DNA of 64,000 nt from Exobasidium rhododendri. Taxonomy: Eukaryota > Basidiomycota > Exobasidiomycetes > Exobasidiales > Exobasidiaceae. The stretch's first letter is position 1. Each line of letters starts with the position of its first letter. Shown one piece after another: positions 31,404 to 43,300 of the stretch. The translations under genes and the position numbers were made by a program. The notes beneath the pieces are model-generated. The model was not told the origin of the DNA and did not search any database. It saw only the letters and a list, made by a program, of their open reading frames with translations. Location: positions 1,550,001 through 1,614,000 of the forward strand of contig CP110630.1 of assembly GCA_026210745.1 (NCBI GenBank), given 5' to 3'.

Positions 31404-33579
31404 TCATTCAGAAGCAAAGGCAGGATTGACACGCCGATCGTCATGCTGCTGGAGGTGGTAGCGATCGATCCAGCTATGAGCCGTCATGGGTCGAAGCAAA
31501 GCCACCTTGACGTTTCGAAAGATTGTTTGATGAGCAAAAGGATTAGGATCTCGGCCTGGGATACCCATCTTGAAGCAGGAGGGTCTGGTCGAGGGCGAGT
31601 GGGCGGCTGCATCGTCGTCATAGCTCGGCTTTTCGCTGTATGTTTTGGTGGTATTGATGCGAATCTAGAGGGTAGAGACTAGGGTAGTCAGCTGGTTGTT
31701 TGTGAATGGTCGCTTCAGTAGATAGTCTCACCTGCTCTACCGTTGTCCTGTTCATGCTGATCAGTCGAGCGTGGTAGCCAAACAGTGTCAAGAGTGGAAC
31801 CATGACACCTATGACGAGGAAGAAGATGACGGCACTAAGAGGGGTGGCCTTTAGAGCTTGCCCGAAATTCTTCCCTTCTCCGAAACCACCGCCTGGTAGC
31901 GGAGAAGTGACTGGCCGAGTAAGGTAGTATATGTGCAGTATGGAGAAGATGAGCGCTATGAAGCAAGATAGTATGGCGGCCATCAAAAAGGCGAAAAAGG
32001 AAAAATAATTTCGACGTCCAATGCAGGTGTTGAGGAACGTGCAGTGGTGGTCTTGAAGAAGGAGAAAAGCGACGCTCAGCGTTTGTCTCCTTGCAGAACG
32101 TCAGCAGTCAAGAAAAGAGAAGGACTCACCGATATTTTCTACGCAATTGTCGCACACTCGACAATGACTGCTTCGAGGTGGCCTGTAGGTGCCGCAGGTA
32201 TCGCACCACTTGACCTTCAAGTCTGTCCCATTTCTTACCCGCACGATTCTTGGGAGCGGAACGGCAAGAGGGTCTTCCAGTCCAATTCTCTTTCCATTCT
32301 CTCCAGCAGTACAGGGCGGGTCAGGATCGAGATCTCTTGGAAGCACACCAGGATCACGCCAGGCTGTGACACTGTACAGTGATAATGAAAGAGTCGCTCC
32401 TGCGATCAGCGACATCAAGCACTCTTAGCTTTTGCGGTCACGGATAACGACTCACCACATGCTACTAATTGCAATTGCCCAGATGTAAGCAAAGATAACG
32501 ACGGGTGCCGGTGAGATATGATGCCAGGTAAAAGGAGCTACAAAGATGAACCACAGGACTGGCAAAACTACCATAATTACTAGACTGCCCAAGAAAGGAA
32601 ATGGGTTATCGTCGCTCGTCATGATAAGACCTTGGAGGAAGAAGCGATTCGAGCCTTGAAGTCCTTTGTACCTTCTTAATCGGCGTTTGTTGCCTGTCAC
32701 GGATAGATCCTGGTGGCTTGTCGCAGGATCAGACTTGAAAGCCTTTGCTTTACTTCGCTTTGTAGCCGTTTGGTTCCAGAAGGATGAATCTTGAGCCCTG
32801 TCATCATCACCTTTCACCTCAAAGTCCAGTAAAGGATCCCTACTGGCTCGACTTCGTGCTCCGCTGTGGCGGTAAGCATCGATTGCCGATTGATCTACCT
32901 TCAGTGAACCTTGCCTCGACGCATCGAGCTCCTCAGAGGAAGACCTACCCACTGCGAAGCTCGAAGCAGCTCCTATGCTATCCTCGCGACCCCGCATGGA
33001 TCCAATAGGTGCTCTTCCGTGGGTATTGATAAGGCCAGGTTCGTCGCTGCGATAGTACGATTCCGATGTGTAGTGATTAGTAGAGGGGGTGGCCTGGGAG
33101 TCGTTGGGATACAATGCAGGAGGCAATGAAGAGAGTGGAGATTGAATCTGAGGTGGTTTTCTTGGCGCAAAGAAAGCCGAAGAGGGTAAGATGGAATGCT
33201 GCCTGCTCTTATCTCGAGCAGGGAGGAAGCCGGTATAAGTCGAGGATGCATCCCCTTCGTATTCTCCCTTGCCAACAGCGCTTTGATCGACCTCTTCTCC
33301 TAGGCCTTGTGCTATCTCATCATCGACAGGCAAAGATTGGACAATTGAATTGTGACTCAAGCGAGATGTGCTCTTCTCCCTATGCAAGCTATTCACAGCT
33401 GAGAAACGTCGTTCGCTCAGAGAAGTTCGGGATGCTTCGATGTTATGTTGGTAGAAAGATGAGGTCTCTGGCAGTGCGGCATTTGCGGATCGAAAGGAGG
33501 CTGAGCTTGGTGAAGCAGGCCGCCCGAAGTGTCCAGGCTGCGAAGATGAGCTCGACGAAGCCTGGCGGTGAATGGACAT
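31404..33579 (-). CDS. ERF2: DHHC palmitoyltransferase, ERF2-type
   Basis: Four exons (33579-32456, 32371-32130, 32051-31732, 31664-31404; introns 84, 78 and 67 bp) encode 648 residues. The first ~310 residues are Ser-rich and disordered. Transmembrane helices follow (FLGSLVIMVVLPVLWFIFVA; VVIFAYIWAIAISSM), then the Erf2-typical WRDPGVLPRDLDPDPP, the cysteine-rich domain WCDTCGTYRPPRSSHCRVCDNC, and the catalytic DHHC at 456-459 split from its upstream part by an intron. TTxE-type and C-terminal motifs follow (FGYHARL; NPFAHQTIFRNV). The acceptor at 32372 was chosen because nearer AGs give stops or the wrong frame. With an Erf4 partner, such enzymes palmitoylate Ras at the ER or Golgi. Confidence 0.88.
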
Positions 33580-34067
33580 GGCGATTCACGTTGACAAACA
33601 AAGAAGAAGGGAGAGAAAGGAAGGCGATCTTTCGTGTCACTCTGTGTGAAGCTTTAGCCCCCCTTGTTCAAGATGTCAAGGGCATTTACGAGCTAAAACC
33701 AAATCAATCAGAAGATGCAAGGACGAAAGAGGCTAAAATCTCAAGACGCAATTACCATGCTTGTGCGAGAAGCGCGTCGAGGGGAGACCAAGGCGGTTGA
33801 ATGGCAACACGGTGAATACAAAGCTTCGGGAAAGAGATACAACTTCATCGAGAGGAATCCCTTCCCTTCGAAATCGAAAGCACATTTCACGTGTCCTGAC
33901 GCGAGTCTTGCTATTCTGGCTCTTGGTGCTTGGGTGTTGATTGTTTTGCAGATACCGACGGGGATCTGTTGCTGTTGCTAGCGGAGAAGGGCCGTCTCTT
34001 TCAACCCACCTCTGCATTTGCTGATCTTCGTAGTAGATCCCTATTCCAAAAGGAGCCTTGTTCCGTC
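33580..34067. promoter_or_regulatory. Divergent promoter, palmitoyltransferase / kinesin-5
   Basis: 488 bp. CACGTG at 33888-33893 (TCACGTGT), 309 bp from the palmitoyltransferase ATG and 175 bp from the kinesin ATG. No separate gene. Confidence 0.5.
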
Positions 34068-37000
34068 ATGTCGTTTGCTCGGAAAGGTGCCAATCCTCCA
34101 CTCAGTCGCAACAACACACACCAAGCGACAGGTGGTGTAGGGAGCAGCAGCAGCAGCAGTAGCAATAGTACAAGCAGCACTAACAACGGCGCCGGGAATC
34201 GGACACTTTCGAGACCGACGAGTAAGAACAGCCTGCACACAGCGTATGGAGGTGGCGGAAGTGCGACTGCCTCTTCCTTTTCCGTCTCCACTACGGATGA
34301 GCCGACTTCAAGCGGTTCTTCCAATCGCGCAGCACCAGCATCACCGACGAAGGAGAGGATGAGGCAGATGGGACTACGAGCAGACGGTGTAGGGGGTAAT
34401 CATCTCAAGCAGAAGGGAGATGAAGAGACGAACATACAAGTTGTGGTGAGGATAAGAGGAACGGCGCCAGGAGAGCCACCAGCGCATCAGCCTATCCTGT
34501 CGACATCTGGTCCTCATTGCTCGTCGATCAAAGTAGCCATGGAGACGCCCGTCGTGTCCTCCTCCTCAACAAGAACAGCCGCTGCAGCCACGAGTGTCCA
34601 GTCGTCTCTTGTCAACGACGCATCAGCTATAAGAGAAAAGACTTACAACTTTGATCATGTTTTCGCACCCGAGGCTGATCAGGGAATGGTGTATCAGAGT
34701 GTGGTAGTGCCGGTCTTGAACGAAGTGCTGAGTGGATACAACTGCACCATATTTGCGTACGGTCAGACGGGAACAGGAAAGACGTGAGACATGAGACCCG
34801 GTTTATATAAGGGGGGTGGGTCGTTCTATCACTGAATGCTAACAATATACACTACCCTTATGCTCTTCTGGCAGGCACACGATGGAGGGAGACTTGACTG
34901 AAAGCATGGGCACCTACAGTGCTGAAGCTGGTGTCATTCCGAGAACACTTTATCGACTCTTTCACACCTTGGAGCTGTCAAGGGATGAGTACAGTGTTCA
35001 TGCGAGCTTTGTCGAACTGTATAATGAAGAGTTGCGAGATCTGCTCAGCAACGACACACCGCAACCTCTAGGAGGCGGCAGTAACAGCTCTGGGCTTCGT
35101 ATGTACGAAGATTCGAAAGGGAGAGGTGTCGTGATTCAAGGCCTGGAAGACACGCCAATGAAGGATGCTAAGCATGGTCTTAAGCTACTTCAGAAGGGCA
35201 GTCAAAAGAGGCAAATTGCAGCGACAAAGTGCAATGAATCGTCTAGTCGATCTCATTCCATATTCTCACTGACCGTCCATATCAAAGAAACCACTTCAAA
35301 GGGTGAAGATGTTCTGAGAACTGGAAAATTGAATCTGGTCGATCTTGCTGGTTCGGAAAACATTGGAAGGAGTGGAGCAGAGAATAAACGAGCGAGAGAG
35401 GCAGGTATGATCAATCAGAGCTTGTTGACACTAGGCCGAGTCATCAACGCATTGGTGGAAAAGAGTAGTCATGTTCCCTACAGAGAGTCAAAGCTTACAA
35501 GGTTGTTGCAAGAATCGCTGGGAGGAAGGACGAAGACATGCATTATTGCCACAGTCTCCAGTGAGAGGAGCAACATGGAAGAGACACTCTCGACGCTTGA
35601 CTATGCGCTTCGAGCTAAGTCCATTCGCAATCGACCCGAGGTGAACCAGCAAATGACGAGAGCGGCCTTGATCAAGGAGTATGTCAATGAGATCGAAAGA
35701 TTGAAAGGGGATCTGTTGGCTACACGAGAAAAGAACGGGATATATATCTCACCGGAGAACTGGCAAACGATGACAGGAGAACATGAGGGCGTGAAGAGTC
35801 AAGTGGAAGATTTGCGCAGGAGTGGCGAGGTGGTGGAGAGCAAGATGTTGTCACTGAAAGAGCAGTTCGAGCAGAACATGCAATTGTTGATCAAGAGAGA
35901 AGCGGAGACGAAGAGTGTCAAGGCAGAGTGCAGGGAGAAAGAAGACGAAATGCAAAGGATGCTCGTCAAGATGGACGAGTTGAAGAAAGCAGAGGTCGAG
36001 GAGAAGCTCTTACGAGAAGCGTACATGAGAAGCGAAAGGAAGCTCCATCTCGTTGCAAGTGAACTGCGAGGGGTCATTCAGGAGAGTACAGGCGATGTTG
36101 TAGGCCTGTTTGACAAGCTTGGTGAGACGTGATGCCGGAAAGGTAGCGGTGTGAGACGACCTTGTTGACCTTTGTTGCTGCCTCCGATCAGATCGAAAGA
36201 GTAGAATCGACAAGAAGAATCGAGATGCCATTGCCGAATGTCAGGCGACACTCACTTCGATGAACAATCAGCTGGAAGCGAGAGTGGGTGAATTCTCATC
36301 GACGCACGATCAATTCACTCTGGACGTCTCTTCTCAACTGCAAGAATTCCAGCAAAGGGAAGAGGACAAACTGAGGAGCAATCGACTCTACGTGCAGCAA
36401 AAGATGGAGGAATTGCAGGTGCTGATGAAGCAGAGCGGGGAAGATCAGAAGCTGAATAAGAAGTGTATTGATGGACTGGTGGAAGACGTCCGGAGAGAGA
36501 GTGAAGCACTTATTTCGGCAGCAGAGGATCGGAATATCGAGTTGAGGCAGGTCTGTCAGAAGCTGTCGGTCCGAATCGTAGCAAGCAACAAAGAAGCTCT
36601 CAGTACAGTGCGACAGAACATGGAGGAGATGGCCGAAACGTATTTGACGTCGTTGAAGGTGACGAAAGATCAACTGACGCAGGACCGAAAAGCACTGGAA
36701 GAACTCCAATCCATCACGCAGGAAGCACTGCAAAAGGAGCTGAACAAGGCAAGTGAGCAGAATACAAGGCTGCAGGCACTACTGGAAGAGGAGAAGGAAA
36801 AGTCGAGTGTGATGAGGGAGAAGCTAGTCAAGAACATTGGACAGATGTTGATGAATTTCACGCAAGAAAGGCAGGACAGCTTGCAGACCGCATTCACTGA
36901 CATTCAAGACGGGAACACAGTCAGTGAAAGTCGAGTACAAGCTCACTGTGAGGTGCACTCGGCCAGAATGGAGGGCATCTTGGAATCAAATCGATCGTCG

Positions 37001-37981
37001 CGAGAGAGTGTCAAGGAGAGGGAAAGGATGGCAAAGGGCCAGAAGCAAAAGTCGGAAGCAGGGATGAACCAGGGCAGTGCTCAACTTGACGGAGACTTGC
37101 AGGCTCTGACGACGGAAGTCTGTACTGGATCGCAAGGTGCACTGCAAGATCTGCAACAGACACTCAAGGATGTTCATGGCCACAGCTGCAAGATACGAGA
37201 GATGAGCGAATCAATGCGAAATTCGCAGGAAAAGCAACTCAGCAGAGTGAGAGCGAGTGCCGAAGAGGGGTACAGCAGTATCGATTTTGAGCTTCAATCG
37301 ACGTTGGAAGATGTGCAGGAGACGTGCGAAGGCGTCGTTGAAGGGTTGCAGGACTACAGCACGCATGGCTCGACATTCCTGAAAGAGACTGGATCACAGC
37401 TGTCTCTTCTCAGGGAGACGAGCCGCAATTATTTGTCCACGAAGATGGTCGCTGACACGCCTACTGGCAGTACTCCCCAAAAGAGAGAGTACCCGTCTTC
37501 CAGCTGGACATGGTCGCTCGTCCCTGTCAGCAAGAAAAAAGCACTGCGACACGAGGCAAAAAGGAAATTGTTCAGTAACGGAGAGGATAACGTCGCCAGC
37601 AACGGTGGTCTCTCCGAGACGATGACATACACAGACGAGTCAGACAGCAATCAGGAGGAGGGAGGAAGCGAGTGCGGGGAGGAGGATGCAATGCACTGTG
37701 ATATGGTCCCAAGCGATACAGACGAGGGACCAGCCGATCAGACATTCACCAAAGCTAGGATGGCGGCGGCAACAGCAGCAGCATCGGCATCCACCACAAC
37801 CACGTCACATACAAGGAGAATCGAGCGTCCTTCCACACTGATCCAGCCAGTACCGCTTCGAGAAAGCGCCATACACACCAATAGACTGAGTACCGCACGA
37901 AATGGCCCCTACTCTACCAAGATTCGACAACCGTCCGGACTGACACAGACTGGCTCGGTGGCTAAAAAGGCAAGGCAATGA
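34068..37981 (+). CDS. Kinesin-5 (BimC/Eg5-type) mitotic motor
   Basis: Three exons (34068-34783, 34875-36121, 36192-37981; introns 91 and 70 bp) encode 1250 residues. The N-terminal ~125 residues are Ser/Gly-rich. The motor domain starts at [10 protein letters not shown], with P-loop GQTGTGKT (232-239), switch [12 protein letters not shown], switch [10 protein letters not shown] and neck-proximal [15 protein letters not shown]. An intron splits the P-loop codon ACG. A long coiled coil follows, and near residue 1080 a BimC box with a Cdk1-type site (STPQKREYP), the kinesin-5 hallmark. The motor has a Ser/Ala/Thr-rich insert before YNFDHVF. It should be a tetrameric plus-end motor that separates spindle poles. 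Confidence 0.93.
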
Positions 37982-38266
37982 AGGGCGCTGACATTAATTG
38001 CTTGATCTTACCTGTACTACAAACCAATAATGATACCCCGCGACTCTCTTCACTGTACCACGAAAGTCGAAGTATCCTGCGCCTTGCAGTGCACCCACTT
38101 CAGACTGTACCATAGACTATAATACCCATTTTCATGAATCTGCGTCAGTGCTAGTGCCCTCGTTGACGGTCTCAATGATTCTTTATTGTTCAGAAGGAGT
38201 GTGGATGGAGTGCAGAAAGAGGACAGGGGCATGCGCGGTGGAAAGAGAAAGAAGAGGGACCTATCA

Positions 38267-39728
38267 TCAAAGGAAGATGTAGGAGAGGAGAACAGTGGCA
38301 GCGGTGACGAAGCAGACGCCCGCAGGACGAAGTACGGATGCGCCGCTGGACTCAGTGTCTTTATTGGAGGAGAGCGTGGCCGAGAGTGGCGCAGTAGCTT
38401 GATCGCGACCGGCCACCTTTTGAGCAGCAGTAGCATTGGCCAAGGGATTCGCCAAGACAGTGTCGATGTAGTGGATGACTCCGTTGTCGAGCAGGACGTC
38501 GGAACGAATGATCTTCGCAGAAGAGTCTCCTGAAGTGATCAGGACCTTTCCATCCTTTCCATAGGTGAAGGAAAGAGCAGCACCGCCGGCTGTAGTCACG
38601 TTGGTCGTCTTGTGCGACTCAGAGTCCGAGCCTGATTCATTCTCTTCTTCGCTAGCAGGCAGTTGAGGAGAGTAGAGAATGGTGCCGTTGATGATGTGGT
38701 TGAGGAAGACGTTGACGGTGTCGTTATGAGGGGCAGCACTGATCTGATCCTGCACTTTGGCGATGGCCTGGTAGAGATTTGAGAAGGAGTGGGTGGGAGA
38801 GTGAGTGAGTGAGTCTAGTTACCACACATGACAGAAGAGAACTCGACGACGACGACGACGACTTACCGCGGTGATAGGAGCAAAGAGTGTGATTCCTTTG
38901 ATTGTGTTGACAGCCGTGGACAAGTTCAATTGCGTCAAGGCGACGTTGAATGCTTTGAGATCGCCATCTAGAGCGGCCATAGAAGTGAAATTGGCCGGTG
39001 GCATCATCACTTTGTCGACCGTTTGAATCTGTATGTTACCAACAGCAGGTCCATCCAAAGTAGTGGCAAAATGGACGTCACCGCTGCCGAATTTGATGTC
39101 GATGGGCTCCTTTGTATTTGGCTTCTCGAGAACGACCACTTGCTTTGCTCCCTTGGGAAGTCGAGTGTAGGCAGTGTTGTTGAGGAAAGTAGGAAGTACG
39201 ATGTTGTAATCAAAAGCATCTGGCAAGCCTTTGATCGTGACAGTATCGTTGATGATGTGGCTGATGGGGAGCGAGGGAAGGGGTCTTTTCAGTACCGAGT
39301 CCATAACTCTTCCCCTCTGCACTACCTACTAGGAAAGAATGGCTTCAATCACTTTGGCAGATGCATTGCCAAATTGAGCGCTAGCATTGGCTACGGCTTC
39401 ATTCGATGGCACAAAAATCGTCTTGTTATCCGGGCTCATCAGGAATGGTAGCTACAACTCCAAAGGCGGCGAGAGAATGGTGAGGAAAAGAGTGAGCTTC
39501 CGTACACTTCTCTGATGCTTCTACAGCGACAAGCTGACTCACCATTGCTTGAGCGTGTGTGGTAGCTAGAGCTGCCATAGCCGTCAGATTAGCAGCTTTG
39601 AGACCGTTGAGTAGCGTGCTGGCTAAATCATCAGCCTGTGTTGGTTTCGTCTGCTGCTGAGCCATGGCACACGATGCGGCCAAGGTGATAAAAGTGGCAA
39701 AGGCACCACAAGGTAGATATGACTTCAT
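38267..39728 (-). CDS. Secreted fasciclin (FAS1) protein, probable GPI anchor
   Basis: Four exons (39728-39543, 39451-39330, 39260-38867, 38767-38267; introns 91, 69 and 99 bp) encode 400 residues. Signal peptide at 1-23 (hydrophobic, ending SCAMAQ). FAS1 domain 1 runs through DNKTIFVPSNEAVANAS, YHIINDTVTI and GNIQIQTVDKVMMPP. Domain 2 contains LNLSTAVNTIKGITLFAPI, then NHIINGTILYSPQLP and VIHYIDTVLANP. Several N-glycosylation sequons are visible. The C-terminus is Ser-rich and ends in a hydrophobic stretch (AGVCFVTAATVLLSYIFL), typical of GPI attachment. Such proteins mediate adhesion at the cell surface. A (GAC)n repeat lies just inside intron 3, next to its donor. Confidence 0.9.
38844..38862. 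repeat. (GAC)6 microsatellite in intron 3 of the FAS1 gene
   Basis: Six GAC triplets on the + strand. On the coding strand they follow the donor directly (GTAAGTCGTCGTC...), so length changes would alter intron size but not the splice site. Confidence 0.85.
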
Positions 39729-40340
39729 GGCGAGGTGATGAGATTGAGGAGAAAAGGTCAGAGATGATCAAGAGACTGTACAAGTAGGATGATTGGAATC
39801 AGGGAAGGGAAAAGGAAAGGGGAAGAGACGGTATCACCACTCAGGACAGACCGCTTACGAAGGCAGAGGAGGAGATGAAAAGGAGTAGCGTCGGTCTTTC
39901 AATGTTGAGGGTGGGCGCTGCAAGGTCTCTCTCAAATTCTTGATACTTTTTGTGCTGTTCTGGTCACCAGAGAAATGCTCCGCTTTGCGTACCGCTTTAG
40001 TGACGGCCAGACCCCTGTAAAAACATTGCGCGGCGCCGCCGTACGTTCGCGTCCGTAATGCCTGGCACAATCTTCGCTAAGAGAGCGATGCTGGTAGAGC
40101 ACAATCGAGACTCCTTCCATCGCCGCCGAGCGATGACAAGGTACAGAAGTCAGATACGAGTGGATGTAGAGGCGACCCTACCTTCTTCGTATGTTCCAGC
40201 GCTGGGTAGGACACCCGCTCGAATTCCGAAGAGGCTTGAAAACAGCCGACCGACGCGCTCTCGATATTGACATTGCACAACATCATGACTCTTTACAAAG
40301 ATGGAAGCATGCAGTCGTCGACGATCAGGCGCGTAGATGC
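39729..40340. promoter_or_regulatory. Upstream region of the FAS1 gene
   Basis: 612 bp between the stop of the repeat protein and the FAS1 start, both on the - strand. It includes purine-rich leader sequence at 39790-39860. No ORF of interest. Confidence 0.4.
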
Positions 40341-43300
40341 CTATGATGCATGATCAGATGTGGATGCCTGCTTCTTCTTTCCCCTATTTCTCACTGCTCG
40401 GACTCGAAGTTCCAGAACGTCATCTGAAAACACCCTACCAGCAATTTGATGCGCCTTTCTAGCAATCTCGATGGCATCTTCCAAAGTGTGCGCTTCTTGT
40501 AGCTGTCTAGTAATAAGGTGCGAGACTTGTCTTTCGCTCATTCCTGGCTTTGGCTCAGTTGGATAAGCTGGAAGTGCAATAAAGTCGTTCCCTTCTGCCT
40601 TTCCACCTCTTTCTTCTTTTAAGGAAGACCCCTTGAATCGAGTCTTCAAGGTAGCTCTATGCCTTAGGAATTGTTTATGGGAGCCCATTCCATTCATCAC
40701 GAGTGCTTCGACTGTCAAACCTTTCGCTGTCTTCAAGATATGATGTGCCAACTGACCCTCAGAGATCTTCCTCTTGGTCTCTTCTGACTGCGTTTGTCCT
40801 CGCCTATTCGGTGTCGAGTTCCGCCTACTGCTCTCATTGAAGTGCGCTTGGTCGTGTGGCGGCAGTCTACCTTCATGACCCAACCTAATGCGCTCTTTCT
40901 TCGTGAGAAAAGGGACGTCATGTGGATCAATAGGAGGTAAATGCTGTTGAGGACTTGAGCTTGATGCGAGAAACGCACTTTCGTCACATTGATCATTGCT
41001 GGACGGTTCAAAGTAGGCAGGCAGTCTTCCCGACAACTCTTCGGGCTGGAAGTGATGCGTGCTGTCCTGAGTCGTTCCTATTTGCGAGGAGGGAGAAGGT
41101 AAGTAAGTCCGTGATTCCTGGTGATCATTAAAGGTGCGACGAACCAGCGCCTCTCCTCCTTGGTCATCGTGTTCTGAGAAGGGTGTTGCTACTCTTCTGT
41201 CGTCGGACGAGTAGGTCAAAGCAGAAGAAGTGCCTACATCAAAGTCGTGCTTCAACTTTGTCTTTAGTACGCTGACACTTGTGCCCTCCCTTTCTTCAAG
41301 TTTGTTTTTTAATTTTCTCTTATTCTTCTCAGCCGTAGCACGAACTGCTTTTACTCTCCTCGATAAGACGCTATCTGGAATGGTCCTGCCAGCGGCCAGA
41401 TGACCATCCCTCGCAATTTCTACCGCCGCTTGCTCCGTTTCAGCGTTCTGCACCCTTTCGGAGATCAGAGCAGCTACCTGTCGTTCACTCATCCCAGGCT
41501 TGACCTCTGTGAGGTAGCTTGGCAGATACTTGCAGGTATGAACACTCTCCACGCAATCATCCGCGTTCTTATTGCGTCTTGACACTCTCCACCTGAGTGC
41601 CGAGATCTGCGCGAGAGTAGCTTTCCCGTTCATAATATTTGCCTCGACGGTCAAGCCTTTGGCCGTCTGAAGTTGATGATGATCCAGTCTGGCCTCGGAG
41701 ATCTTCCTACCTGTACTTGGAGATCTTCTTCTCGTCCCAATTTGGACTCCTTGCTTTGCGTCACTGCGATTCTCAAACTTCACTTGCTCATATTCAGGTA
41801 GCCTTCCTTCATGACCATATCGAATCCTTTCCTTTTTTGTCAAATGGTCGAATTCGGCTTGACTCAAGCGTGGCAAGAGTTGATTTGAATCATCTGCACC
41901 CGGCACTAGACCTTTCTCCTCGCGTGCCGCCCCTTCCACTCCTCCTGCTGCTCCCTCGAGGTGACCAGAAAGCTCTTCTACCGTATTCGCGGGCAAAAGG
42001 CGTAATTTGGCTGCATACTTTCTCTGATTCTCCGTCAGGGTTGACGCCGCCTCTTTCGATAGAGTCTTTCTTCTGACGTGTGCGGACAATTTTTGACGGA
42101 CCTGCGAAGAAGCCGCCGATACCGAGGGGCTGCTAGACTTCTCTTCGAAAGCTCGACGATGCACGTCCTTATAGTCGTCGTCGTCTTCTTTCATGGACAG
42201 GGGCAGCAGGCTTCTCTTCCTTAATCGAAGCAAGTCAAAGTGCTGCAGCTGCTCGTTCACATGCATAGTCTCGGACGGCCGCGCTGTGTCTTCATCCTCA
42301 TGCGGGGTCTCCGTCTCTTTCTGCTTTGCCGCTTCATCGTCTTCATCTCTTGCAAAGGATACCTTCTCCTCTTGCGGCCCGGAAATATAGCCAGCGCTGA
42401 GTCGACCCTCCCTTATCGCTTCACTGCGGCGATCTAAAACATTCTGCATATCCAGTGGCAATTTTCCCAATCGACCAGCCTTGGTCTTCTTGTACCTTTT
42501 CAAGTGTAATACCTCCTCTGCTGTGGATCGTTTGAACTTGACAGAGATGTTCATCAGACTCCGCTTAGCAGGAGGAGCGTCTGCGTCCTCTTCCCGCTCC
42601 AATTCTTCTCCTCCTCGAATGCTTGGCTCTGCTGCTCCATTCCCCTGCGGCCTTGCCAACGTCCGACGTTGGCGCACTTCAAATTTTGAACCTATCTGAG
42701 TCTTCATTGAATGCGGTGCTTCATCATCATTATCACTATTGCCTTGCTCCGCCTTCCCGTTCCTCTGCTCTCCTTTCCGCTCTGCTTTCTTGTAATTGTC
42801 AAGATTTAGAAAGACCGATCTCTGGTCCTTGCCTTGAAGACAGGCTTCTCTGCTGTCCAGTCCACCCAGACGGAAGAGTTGAGCTCGCTCATCGGAGCAC
42901 AGAGATCGTCGACATCTGCCAATCTTGTCACAAGGTGAAGAGCTCTCTCTCATCAGTCGCGTAGCAACCACAGGACTTGCCTTTCTAGAAGTCGATGGCG
43001 ACAACGTGCCTTCGTCCTCCTCCGCCGCCTTCTTGATCGCCTTCCTCGTATGGCTACTCAACATGTTCATCACCTTCTTCCTCAGATTTGCTTCCGAGAA
43101 ATCACGTCCAGCAGCAGCGTGAGCCTTTCTCAAGATCGAAACTCTCTCCTCCATAGTATTCGCAGCCAAGACCTCCCTTGAGAACAAGCGAGACACTTCG
43201 TACTCACTCATCTCAGGATTTGATGCTCGTACACCACCCGGATAAGAGACGCTTTCTCCCTTTATCATTCTGTCCTTGATGTGCAATGATACTGCCATCT

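Noticed and set aside
37982-39728. FAS1 gene as part of a secreted-protein cluster with the cupredoxin gene
   Set aside because: The two are 20 kb apart with unrelated housekeeping genes between them.
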